Source of the DNA: Entamoeba invadens IP1
Taxonomy: Eukaryota; Evosea; Mastigamoebida; Endamoebidae
NCBI RefSeq assembly: GCF_000330505.1
Contig: NW_004440432.1
Span: 124,036 to 188,035, forward strand
Reading direction: 5' to 3'
Length of the DNA: 64,000 nucleotides
Shown: positions 10,764-19,494 of the stretch, one piece after another
Layout of the letters: every line of letters starts with the position of its first letter
How positions within the stretch are numbered: the first letter of the stretch is position 1
Position numbers and translations under genes: made by a program
The notes under the pieces: generated by a model
Databases searched by the model: none
What the model was told of the DNA's origin: nothing
What the model saw: only the letters and a program-made list of their open reading frames with translations

Positions 10764-10994
10764 AGAGCCAGTCGATAAACGTTGTCTGTTCCCCAAACGT
10801 TGTCTTTTTGACAAAAAATAATTGATTTTTGTTTTAAAAAAACGGGAATTAGGTAAAAATGAAAAAAAACTGGGAAAAATATTGAAACAATGATTTTGGG
10901 GTTTTTCAAAAAAATTCCCGAAATATTCCATTTATAATGGTCTAAAAATCGGCAGACAACGTTACAGACCAGACAACGTTTAGCAAATGACTCT
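10764..10994. mobile_element. Small inverted-repeat element (MITE-like, about 0.2 kb)
   Basis: The outer segments are inverted copies. AAACGTTGTCTG at 10777-10788 pairs with CAGACAACGTTT-type sequence ending at 10981, and a second AAACGTTGTC / GACAACGTT pair lies just inside (10795-10804 and 10955-10963). Weaker similarity extends outwards to AGAG at 10764 and CTCT at 10994. The interior is AT-rich with no plausible gene. The target-site duplication is not clear, so the exact ends and superfamily are open. Confidence 0.6.
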
Positions 10995-11746
10995 AGTTTA
11001 AATCTATTGTAAATAGTATATTTAGAAAATTTCTTAAGATATCTTAATGGTTATATTATTAGAAAAATGCAATTCAACAAAATACACTTAAAATTTGTTC
11101 TATCTAAAACAGGTAATTTTCACACATTGAATTAAATGCCAAAATCACCTTTGAGCTATTCTGTCAAACTCAGAACAACTGTAAAGAAGAAAAAAGAGAG
11201 TTTAATTGATTAAATTATGTGGTAATATCAACTTTTTGTTGTTTAAGGTTATTTTATCAACACCATTTAAATTGGACAATCAATATTTGACTCATTTCGA
11301 CATGAAAATCAACAACTTTTTTTGGAACAGAACAGAACTTGTTTTAATCTAAAAAAAACTTTTGCATCAAACAATTTTGTGTGATATAAAAATAGCGCAC
11401 TGGTTTTATTGACCAATTTTAAAAACAAGAAGAGAAAATTTCAAAAATCCAAAACAGTTCATCACGTCTTTGAAGTATCAAAGCACATCCGAACATTTAA
11501 AACATTTTAAATAAGTTAAAATTTAGTAAAATTATAGAATAAAAAACTACTAAATAACTTAAATAAAATTATGGCCCAATACAGAATCCAAAGTGTAAAG
11601 CACAATGGATTAGGGTACCCGGCAATTTCTCAGACATATATGAGAGAACAAATAACACTATCTATTCCTATGGTATGCCTTTAATATTTTCTTATTATTT
11701 CTTTATATCAAAATATTTCAACAAAAATTTAAATTATGGGACTTCA
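10995..11746. other. Intergenic stretch with one possible short ORF
   Basis: AT-rich DNA without a recognisable gene. A 37-codon ATG ORF on the + strand at 11571-11684 (starts MAQYRIQSVKHNG) has higher GC than its surroundings and is followed by AT-rich DNA. It could be an orphan exon or relic, but I see no partner exon, and the next 300 bases are antisense to the phosphatase gene. Confidence 0.35.
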
Positions 11747-13387
11747 TTAATTCGTCTCATGAGACTCTAATCTAATTTCTTGCACTTTATTGACAACTCT
11801 CATCGTTTTCTCGCACTTCTGGGGTGCTATGTCCTCTTCAGCAATCATCAAATTGTCTGCCTGTCATCAATCTGTTATATAACAAGTTATTATACTTCAT
11901 ATAGTTTATCACTATTAACATTTACTATAAAACAATAGAATAAACAAACGCATTGTCGGGTTCTCGCAGGCTATTGAACATGAGAGCTTCTTCTTCTTTT
12001 CTTTGCAATTAACTTGAGTTAAAGAGTTATTACGTCTCTTCTTCTTTTTTGAGTTTTGTTCTGCAATTGACTCTTCAATTGGTGGATTAGACGTGATTTG
12101 TTCATCACTATCGGAGTCTACTGATGAGAAGGTGTCTAAGATGAGAAGTTTGAAGAGAGTATCCAGTGTTCTACATAAGACATAATTACAATAAGAAATG
12201 CCATTGATAAGGAGTGGAGTATATTTGAGAGTCACATCACCACCAGAATACCTTTTGACATCTATTTTTTCATTCATAAATAATAGAATAGCCCCTTTGT
12301 TTTTGTCAATATAATTTGGAGAAGAGAATACCGTGTAACACAATGGATAAGTACTCTCTGTATTTCCAAAGAAGGTAGTTGCTATTCCATTCTTGACACA
12401 TTCATGTTCTCGTATTAAACACTTCGCTCCAATGGCATCAAGAAACTCCTTCACAGCATTATACCCATAATAACTCCCACATTTCCGCACTGTATTTGGC
12501 ATGAATCGAAGGGTATTCCAATGCTCTGAAAGGTGTTTATCATTCTCAATTAAAGTATCACTCAATGGATCCGACCATACCATTTCTAATAAGTCAGTAT
12601 TATCTTCTGGTTCAAGTCTTCGTGGTATTTTGTTGATAGAAGTAATGTCCATGCACCATTGACTGAACCCTCCATGTGAAAGAAAATAGACACCACTCTT
12701 CGTGTGAAGTAATGAAGCTAAAGGTAACGTCTGGAAGAGTAATGCAAATTTGATGTAAAGGGACTCACTGTATTTCCAACTACATTCTCGCATGAATCCA
12801 TAGACAGTACTCGTACGTAAACACTCGTGATTCCCTCGAAGTAAGACTACACGTGTTGGATTGTTGATTAAGAGACATAAAACTGTTATAATTATTTCAC
12901 ATGAAAAGGAGCCACGATCAACATAATCACCCAAAAAAATAAATGTACTCTTGTCCTTCATATACTCCCTTTTTGTATTTTTATAGTTATTTTACTAATT
13001 TATATACTATATTTCAACTGATTAATTTCTAATATTTAAAATAATAATTTTATTATAATTATATTAATACTTTTGTAATAGAAAAGGACAACTTCCATTT
13101 GAAAGTTTGATTTTGAAAAAAAATTACACAATGAAGAAAACAAACACATCATCAAGCTCAGTGATGAAATCGAAGTAGTTGCCATGTAAGTCACCGAACA
13201 CTATAGCGTCCCCAGTGACATCTACAACATTATTCTGAAAAACTAATATCTCCTTGGCTTTTTGAATAATTTTTTCAACTGAAGGAATTGTTAAGACTCC
13301 TCCATATGAAAAATGCCATCGGAGTGCTTGGAGGTCGTATGTACCATTAGTTGGAGTGAAATTTAATTCTTGGTGAACTTTCAACAT
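11747..13387 (-). CDS. PPP-family Ser/Thr phosphatase, calcineurin A (PP2B)-like, three exons
   Basis: Exons are 13387-13146, 12968-11950 and 11856-11747; introns are 177 bp (13145-12969, GTTTGT...AAG) and 93 bp (11949-11857, GTTTGT...CAG). The 456-residue product has all PPP metal-site motifs: GDLHGN (65-70), GDYVDRG (94-100) and GNHE (126-129). A later 'FLSHGG' supplies a His, and 'IREHE...' is followed by 'VFSSPNYIDKNKGAIL'. That last motif resembles calcineurin's 'SAPNYLDVYNNK', as does 'YNAVKEFLDAIGA'. A hydrophobic helix near residues 310-330 (NYVLCRTLDTLFKLLILDTF) lies where calcineurin A binds its regulatory B subunit. The tail holds a basic KKKKRR run and no recognisable calmodulin-binding or autoinhibitory helix. 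In animals and fungi the enzyme dephosphorylates targets after Ca2+ signals. Calcineurin-like rather than PP1/PP2A is my inference from these motifs. Confidence 0.82.
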
Positions 13388-14102
13388 TCTATCTAATGAT
13401 GATACAAGTTGTTTAAAAAAATAGATGTCTATTAATTAATTTATACACACCTCTGTTATATTAAATATCAACTTCAACTTTTTAAAAATCGATTTATTAA
13501 AACAAAAAGAAGAAGTTTGGTATTTAAAAGGTCTTTTTATATTATTAAGAAATAACAATTGTTATTGAAGAAATATGAAGAAAAATATGAAGTGTTCTCT
13601 GTAATTATAGAACTCAATATTCTACATTTCATAAGTGTAAAAAATATTGTTTTTTGTAACTGAATTATTGAAAATAGAAGCACATGGATTTCAGAGTTGT
13701 TTATTACAATTATTATCTAGATATAGTTTCAACAAATAAAGTTGTTTTTTAAATAATTTTGAAATGTAGTTTTTCATCTCAATCATTAACAATGTTGAAT
13801 TGAATTGGTTGAATTATACAAAAAACACTCACCTCACATATAAGGACAATTTAAAACACTTTAAATATTTGTTAGCAAAAACTTAAACCGAAGAAGTGAT
13901 CTACTATCACTACAAACCAAAAATAAGTTATAAAAACATTCAATCGCAATTTTTATATTCTCCATATTATTTTGATGTTGGTATCATCTTGTGTAACATT
14001 TTTACTTCAGTTAGTATCATCGATTGTCACAAAGTAGTGGCGTGCCTTGTTGATATAAATGGTTGAATAAAAACACGTAATAAATAATAAAATAACAATA
14101 AA
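13388..14102. other. Intergenic, no gene seen
   Basis: A 715-base AT-rich stretch with stop codons in all frames. A GTATTTAAA TATA-like string lies on the + strand at 13520-13528, but no + strand gene follows it. Confidence 0.6.
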
Positions 14103-15020
14103 TTACTTATAAGGGTTATAACTATAGCCCCCTCCCGTTGTGTTTTGTGGATAACTTTGTTGGAATTGTTGTTGTTGGTATCCGGCGTTGTAATATCCAC
14201 GTGGTTGAAACTCCTGGTGTTGATACGTCTGTCTTTGGATCTGAGCGTTCAAGAATGTGAGTTGTTCGTTTGCTGCTCTCAAAGCCTCGTAATTATTCTG
14301 TGACTTCGGGAATAGCTTCTTTAATAGTTCCATCGAAGCTATAGCTTTTGCGTCAAGTTCCTGGAGTCCTGATGCGTACGACGACAAATCGCCATATCGA
14401 ATCGCACACCCCACGCCTTCTTCAAACTTCGAATATTGGGTATCGACTCTTTTCCCGTAGTGTTGTGACAATCTTTCAAGTACCTTATCTGCGTCCATTT
14501 CCTCTTTATTAGCTTGTGGATATTGTCTATCTCTTCTCTGATAATTATCTCTATATTGATCTCTATAGTCGTCTCTATACCTTTTCTCTTGTGGCCGATC
14601 CATATATCGTTGTTCTCGTGGTGGAAAACGCTTTTCATATCTTCTTTCCCTGTCACGGGGTGGCGGGACAGCAAAGACTTCCAAGGAGGTGGGAAGAGTT
14701 GCAATCAGTAAAGAGGGGGGTGTGACGTCTTGTTGAGTTTTTGTTTGAGTGATGAGATTGGAATAGTTTTGTGCGTTTTGGTTGTCGATTATAGACAATG
14801 CCTCGAGGGCAATAAGAGAAAGTGCGGTTTTAGAGGAAAAAAAAGAGGTTTCGAAAGGTTTTGTTTGTTGATAAACAACACCCTCATTTATATGGATTGT
14901 TGTTAAAATTTCGTTTTTTTCGGGGTTGTACTGATTGCTCACATCCAATCGAATGTGGCTGTTTTTACAAAACTCAAAAAGGAGGGTCATACCGTTTGTT
15001 TCTATTTCGTTTTGGCTCAT
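14103..15020 (-). CDS. Unrecognised Arg/Tyr- and Gln/Tyr-rich protein (possible RNA-binding)
   Basis: The ATG at 15020 gives 305 residues. Residues about 10-80 (LLFEFCKNSHIRLDV...VVYQQTKPF...SSKTALSLIALEAL) have the size and helix-strand-helix look of a degenerate double-stranded-RNA-binding domain, but key basic residues are not evident. Residues about 120-175 are dominated by Arg, Tyr and Asp (RDDYRDQYRDNYQRRDRQY). A helical middle follows, and the last 40 residues are Gln/Tyr/Gly-rich and prion-like, ending GGGYSYNPYK. This composition is typical of ribonucleoprotein-granule proteins, but no family can be assigned. A GAACTTCAAA motif lies 22 bases upstream of the ATG. Confidence 0.7.
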   Translation of the reverse strand: MSQNEIETNGMTLLFEFCKNSHIRLDVSNQYNPEKNEILTTIHINEGVVYQQTKPFETSFFSSKTALSLIALEALSIIDNQNAQNYSNLITQTKTQQDVTPPSLLIATLPTSLEVFAVPPPRDRERRYEKRFPPREQRYMDRPQEKRYRDDYRDQYRDNYQRRDRQYPQANKEEMDADKVLERLSQHYGKRVDTQYSKFEEGVGCAIRYGDLSSYASGLQELDAKAIASMELLKKLFPKSQNNYEALRAANEQLTFLNAQIQRQTYQHQEFQPRGYYNAGYQQQQFQQSYPQNTTGGGYSYNPYK

Positions 15021-15041
15021 TATGGGTTTGATTTTTAAGTC

Positions 15042-15051
15042 TTTGAAGTTC
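15042..15051 (-). promoter_or_regulatory. GAAC-like motif (GAACTTCAAA)
   Basis: Lies 22 bases upstream of the ATG at 15020 and is one of several GAACT-x-x-AAA motifs placed 10-85 bases before start codons in this window. Confidence 0.4.
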
Positions 15052-15204
15052 TTCTCAAATTATTCATTTATAATATTTTAATTAATAAATATTAGTAAGT
15101 AAATGAGAGTTTGATTTGAATAACAAAATTGTAGTAAAACCTCCTTTCGTTTTCTGTAAAAAAACAAATGTTATATTTACTAAAAAAAGTATTAGAACAA
15201 CCAC

Positions 15205-15396
15205 TAGTAAAAATAATAGTAAAAATAATAGTAAAAATAATAGTAAAAATAATAGTAAAAATAATAGTAAAAATAATAGTAAAAATAATAGTAAAAATAA
15301 TAGTAAAAATAATAGTAAAAATAATAGTAAAAATAATAGTAAAAATAATAGTAAAAATAATAGTAAAAATAATAGTAAAAATAATAGTAAAAATAT
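15205..15396. repeat. 12-bp minisatellite, 16 copies, between divergent/convergent gene ends
   Basis: Sixteen copies of TAGTAAAAATAA in perfect phase from 15205 to 15396; only the last copy is altered. The period is divisible by three, so two + strand frames stay open through the array and give artificial Asn-Asn-Ser-Lys and Lys-Ile-Ile-Val polymers. I do not regard these as genes. The array ends 5 bases from the stop codon of the next gene on the minus strand. Confidence 0.97.
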
Positions 15397-15401
15397 AGTA
15401 A

Positions 15402-15824
15402 TTACAATAAGGAAGTGTTGTCGGTGTTCAACGATTGAATGAGATCTTTGAGTGGTCTTTCCATAAAGGTGAACTGTTTCTTCTGTAAGATAGAGAGTTG
15501 TTGTATAACGCTAATACTTTCCGAGTCATAATTTTGGATGAGGGAGTCAACCAAAGAGAATTTAGGGGTGATGATTTTAGAGACTGGTGATGTTGGTGGA
15601 GGAGGTGTAGTTGACTCCGTCTTGTAATTTTGAACAAAGAAGTTAGTTAAATCGCATTGTGGATTAGTGGAGATACTTCTGTCAGAAGCTTGATGAATCC
15701 GCATTGGGATGTTAGGCATTTCTTGTGTGTAATCAGAGTCGACAATAATTGGATTATTCTTGAGAGGACTCACTACTTTAATCTTCCGACTGACTGTTAG
15801 TCCTCTTTTCCGGGGAACTGACAT
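15402..15824 (-). CDS. Hypothetical 140-residue protein
   Basis: The ATG at 15824 (MSVPRKRGLTVSRKIKVV) was preferred over an in-frame TTG further upstream. The N-terminus is basic (RKR, RKIK). The middle is rich in Ser/Thr/Pro with a TTPPPPTSP run. The motif 'FFVQNYKTES' recurs later as 'SLIQNYDSES', suggesting a two-copy short linear motif. No domain, signal peptide or membrane helix is seen. No family recognised. Confidence 0.55.
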   Translation of the reverse strand: MSVPRKRGLTVSRKIKVVSPLKNNPIIVDSDYTQEMPNIPMRIHQASDRSISTNPQCDLTNFFVQNYKTESTTPPPPTSPVSKIITPKFSLVDSLIQNYDSESISVIQQLSILQKKQFTFMERPLKDLIQSLNTDNTSLL

Positions 15825-16314
15825 GTCGGTTTTCAAGTTGAATTTGTATCATTACTTTGTAGTATTCATTTTACTAATAATTTACTAGTAATTTACTAGT
15901 AATTTACGAATAACTCGAAGCAAATTTGACAAGTTCGTATTTTTTTAAATGTACCATAATTATAATTAATATTACATTTAATTGGTAATACAGGAAAAGT
16001 GAAAAAAACAACTCAATTTTTGCTCATTAAAACAAAAGTTATTTTTTTGTAGTAATTATACATAAAATTAACAATTAATAAACTAATATTATTATTTCAA
16101 AAATTTAAGTTTTTAAAGAGTTTTCAAAGACATTGAACTATTAATAATACGATACAAAACTAGAATAGAGATTAAAAAACTATTAAATAAATTAATTAAC
16201 TAATTTAATTAAATAAAAAAAAAAATTAAAAAATTCCCTTTCTTTCATAATCCATTGAAACTATAAAGTATTGATATATAAACCATAATTAAACCATACT
16301 TTTACACAAACAGT
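15825..16314. other. Intergenic, short 11-bp tandem repeat only
   Basis: AT-rich. Three tandem copies of TAATTTACTAG (the last partial) lie at 15878-15910. Otherwise nothing recognisable. Confidence 0.6.
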
Positions 16315-17700
16315 TCAATAAATTGCATGTCTTAAAAAGTCGACAAGTGACTCCAATCCGCTTCCGATAGTTGTCTGACACCACAAGACATTTTCTTCTT
16401 TATTTTCGATGAGTTGTTTATCAGAAATGACGACGGTGTGTAAAGCTTTGTCCACCTCAAATTTCTTCCAAAGTGCTGATGAGTAGGGGGTCATTCTACA
16501 ATCGCCGAGGATAATAGCCAAATCGATATCTTTCATTCTTTCGTTGATTTCAAACGAGCACAAATCCTCAGACTTCACTTTTCCTAATATCATCACGATT
16601 TCAAGAAACCCTCGTAGTACCTCGACATTAGGGTGGATTGCTATTCTGACGTTCTTCTCCTTTTCCTTCATGAGTGCCAAGAAGTCCGAGAAATAGATTT
16701 GGTTTTGTGTCCTCGTAGATATATAACTTGGCACTATAACGATATTTTGATTCTCAAGACACATCCTCCCGACTTCTTTAAGAGTGATTTGAGGGACTTC
16801 GACCGTCTTCTTTACACCGTCGAAGTCATTTGTGCTCTTTGTGTTTGAGAAGAAGAGACTCAACAACGAGACTTGTTTAGTCGAACATGAGTCAAATGCC
16901 GTTGTGATACAGTACATCCCTATTATACTCCCACAGAAGACTACAACCTCATTCTGTCGTAAAAACCCTACTACTACTACACTCCATCCACTCATGGACT
17001 CTAAGAGTCCTGTCATTATCGATAAATCAGAGTGATCTACCATAGTCACCATAAAGGCACTAATCCCTACTAACCCAACACTAACAAAGTAAAAGATCAT
17101 CTTCACTAAATTGTCGCGAATGAAAATGATAAATGTCGAGAAGAGCACTGTGAGGACTAACGAACTGATCACAAAAAAACCACGAAGAGGCACCCGTAAC
17201 TTCGTGTCGGGGAAAATGTGCACGAGGCGCAGGAGAAGGGCGATGTGCCCGACAAAGCAAAAGACGCTGAAGGCCATTCCAATACAAATTTCTATGAAGA
17301 GTAAATCGAGGGTGTCTCTCCGCTCGTTCTCATTTAAAAAGAAATACGTTGGCTTGAGAAACTCTGAAGTGACAATTGTGAATGAAGAGAGGGAACTGAT
17401 GAGTGTCAAGAAGCTAATGAAGATTGGGAATTGAGCTGGCTTAAATTTAAAGACTATCCCAACACCAACAACTACACCTAACAGTGTCGGGGCTATAAAA
17501 ATCACATACAAACGAGTGTCTGTGACTTCCATGAATTGCCATATTGTTACTACTATGTACGATATAATTACACCTAAGATTGTTAATACACAGCCCTTCA
17601 AATACGTCTTCGGTAACTTCACATAATACAGCGACATGCACACCATACAACACGTCAGCACAAACGACATGTCCACAAACACCGGCGGCGAAGTCGTCAT
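16315..17700 (-). CDS. Divergent NAD(P) transhydrogenase beta-subunit-like membrane protein (dII + dIII, no alpha domain)
   Basis: 461 residues from the ATG at 17700. The first 270 residues hold about nine hydrophobic helices. One segment near residues 230-265 (ESMSGWSVVVVGFLRQNEVVVFCGSIIGMYC) corresponds to the PntB region around 'SFSGW' and 'LIV.GALVGSSG'. The soluble C-terminal third follows the PntB dIII order: 'VGRMCLENQNIVIVPSYIS', then 'NVRIAIHPNVEVLRG', 'DLAIILGDCRMTPYSSA' and a final strand-helix. PntB dIII binds NADP(H) and couples hydride transfer to proton movement. Here the glycine-rich loop (GYGMAVAQ in PntB) reads PSYISTRTQ, and GANDTVNPA reads GDCRMTPYS, so nucleotide binding is doubtful. 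From my recollection Entamoeba also has a fused, canonical transhydrogenase; this would then be a degenerate paralog. Homology is likely, activity uncertain. Confidence 0.7.
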   Translation of the reverse strand: MTTSPPVFVDMSFVLTCCMVCMSLYYVKLPKTYLKGCVLTILGVIISYIVVTIWQFMEVTDTRLYVIFIAPTLLGVVVGVGIVFKFKPAQFPIFISFLTLISSLSSFTIVTSEFLKPTYFFLNENERRDTLDLLFIEICIGMAFSVFCFVGHIALLLRLVHIFPDTKLRVPLRGFFVISSLVLTVLFSTFIIFIRDNLVKMIFYFVSVGLVGISAFMVTMVDHSDLSIMTGLLESMSGWSVVVVGFLRQNEVVVFCGSIIGMYCITTAFDSCSTKQVSLLSLFFSNTKSTNDFDGVKKTVEVPQITLKEVGRMCLENQNIVIVPSYISTRTQNQIYFSDFLALMKEKEKNVRIAIHPNVEVLRGFLEIVMILGKVKSEDLCSFEINERMKDIDLAIILGDCRMTPYSSALWKKFEVDKALHTVVISDKQLIENKEENVLWCQTTIGSGLESLVDFLRHAIY

Positions 17701-17795
17701 GATTATTCAGTTCACTCAACAATAACATTTTTTCTATAGATCAATAACAAAATCGAATAACAAAAGTTGAAAATTGGGATGAAAATGATATTCAA

Positions 17796-18026
17796 TTATA
17801 GCCCCAAAAGAGTCTCTCCTTTAAATTGTTGAGGTACCTGGTCGTCAAAATCATCATAATCCATATCTTCTTTCAGATCGTATTCGTCTAAAAGTGCGTA
17901 ATCTTCTACATCCAAATCATCGTCAAAGTCGTCATAATCTTCGTATAAAAAGTCAAAATCTAAGTCATCATCAACGTCATGAGATAGAGTGATCGACAAA
18001 ACGAAAAATGCTAACAAAAAGTACAT
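17796..18026 (-). CDS. Small secreted/lumenal Asp-rich protein
   Basis: 76 residues. A clean signal peptide (MYFLLAFFVLSITLS) is followed by about 45 residues dominated by Asp, Glu, Tyr and Phe (for example DDDLDFDFLYEDYDDFDDD), then a short neutral tail. There are no cysteines. The mature peptide would be strongly acidic. A Ca2+- or cation-binding or acid-resistance role is conceivable, but nothing in the sequence proves it. The ATG at 18026 is the only sensible start. Confidence 0.6.
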   Translation of the reverse strand: MYFLLAFFVLSITLSHDVDDDLDFDFLYEDYDDFDDDLDVEDYALLDEYDLKEDMDYDDFDDQVPQQFKGETLLGL

Positions 18027-18091
18027 TTACAATGAAAAAAAATGGTAAATTCAAGTTGTTGTTTTTGTCGTTTTGAAAAAAATTTCATTAT

Positions 18092-18157
18092 TAGTTTAAT
18101 TTTAGTTTAATTTTAGTTTAATTCTAATTTAATAATAGTTTAATAATAATTTAATAA
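18092..18157. repeat. Six copies of an 11-bp repeat related to the ADA2 intron array
   Basis: Degenerate 11-mers TAGTTTAATTT, TAGTTTAATTC, TAATTTAATAA and TAGTTTAATAA in tandem. TAGTTTAATAA is the ADA2-intron unit in another phase. The array lies in the 314-base gap between the acidic protein and the WxG-module gene. The rest of that gap is plain AT-rich DNA. Confidence 0.85.
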
Positions 18158-18340
18158 TATTTTTATTGGATCTATCATCAAAAATCAAGAAAAGAGTTAT
18201 TTAATAAACTATAATTAAACCATATAAATATGGTACAAAACAGTTTTTGACATTTAAAAAAATCTTATTGAAATTGTTTTAAAATAGACGAATTATTTTA
18301 TTCATTCCCTAAGATTTGTATAACACAAAAAGTCAGCCAT

Positions 18341-19322
18341 TTAGTTAAACAATGTTTTAGTCAATTCACACTTCCAAAGCATTTCCTTTGATTGTGTTGA
18401 AAACATCCTGAATTCCCAAGTTTCTCCTTCAACATATTTCACTTTAAAGTTAATGAAGTCGCAGTCTTGATTTGCGTACTCATACGTCATATACGACGTG
18501 GCGTTCTTGTCTTTATAGACACCGATCCAGATGTTGTGGTGTGTGTTCTTCCATATGACATGAATAGCGTCGACCGTTCTGTTTATTAAACTATTAAATA
18601 ATAATATTTTAAATAATAATAATATTATAGGTAGAGTAGAATTCATTCTAATAAGTATTTAATATAAAAACTAGAACAAACAATCTCTCGGCATGGAGTG
18701 ACGGGAAGTCCAAAGTAAATGACTTTGAGTATCCCGACGGAGCTGTTGTACTTGACACGACTGAGTGTTCCTTAAAGTATCTGAACTCGAACTCTCTCAG
18801 TATACATTTATCCCCGACATACCGTGTCGGGTCGACCTTAAGGAGTCGGCAGTTGAACTTGACATTTCTCTGTGTGACGGAAACAGTTTGACGAGCGATG
18901 AACTGTTTCATCGAGTGGACACCTTTTTCGAATAAGCCGATCCAGTCTTCTGATGTTGAGATCTCTTGATAGTAAACAATTATCAAATGCGGGAATTCAA
19001 GATCTTTGGCAAAAGAGATCTTGGCTTTCCCTCCAAGGTATATGACATTGGAAACGGCTAAGCGTGTATATCGATCTTTAAAGAGTCGAACTTCATACAT
19101 CCCGGCTGGAAGAGGATCAAACGAAATCCGTTTGCTCGTCGGAGTACAGACTTGATAGGAACTATATTTGTTATCAAACTCTCTGTCAATCACATATATC
19201 CCTACCCAAAACGGTCCGACTAGTGATGGAGGGATGAAAACGTCACAAAACGCACAATAATCCTTTTTATATGAACCAGCTACTACATGCGGAACTTCAT
19301 TACTCATTCCAACGTCTATCAT
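18341..19322 (-). CDS. Protein with three tandem W-[IV]-G-[IVL]-[YF] beta modules (SKICH-like), two exons
   Basis: Exon 1 is 19322-18682 (phase 2 end); the intron starts GTTTGT at 18681 and ends at a TAG at 18591 (91 bp); exon 2 is 18590-18341. A CAG acceptor at 18579 keeps the same frame and would remove four residues. About 296 residues. Three segments share a core: 'PFWVGIYVIDREFDNKYSSYQ', 'EDWIGLFEKGVHSMKQFIARQ' and 'NIWIGVYKDKNATSYMTYEYA'. Each is followed by strands ending in an 'YEVRLFKDRY / FEFRYFKEH / WEFRMFSTQ' motif. This is the layout of the SKICH/C2-like beta sandwich used for membrane or protein targeting, although the match is by eye. No signal peptide or TM helix. The function is unknown. 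Confidence 0.72.
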
Positions 19323-19494
19323 TTTATAGTACTTTTGTTATATTCAATTAATTAATAAAAATCATTGAATGACGGCAATCACGGTGAAAATGAGTTTTGT
19401 GTCGGAATAAAACTCAGCGCAACTACTCATTTTGAGCGTGATTGAGAGGTTGATGGAATGTGGAGACAGAAAAAGGTGGAATATACAAAACCAT

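Noticed and set aside
10740..10931. 63-codon ORF upstream of the lectin gene
   Set aside because: Lies within the inverted-repeat element and has no recognisable features.
15116..15442. Repetitive + strand ORFs (Asn-Ser-Lys and Ile-Val-Lys polymers)
   Set aside because: They exist only because the 12-bp repeat period is a multiple of three.
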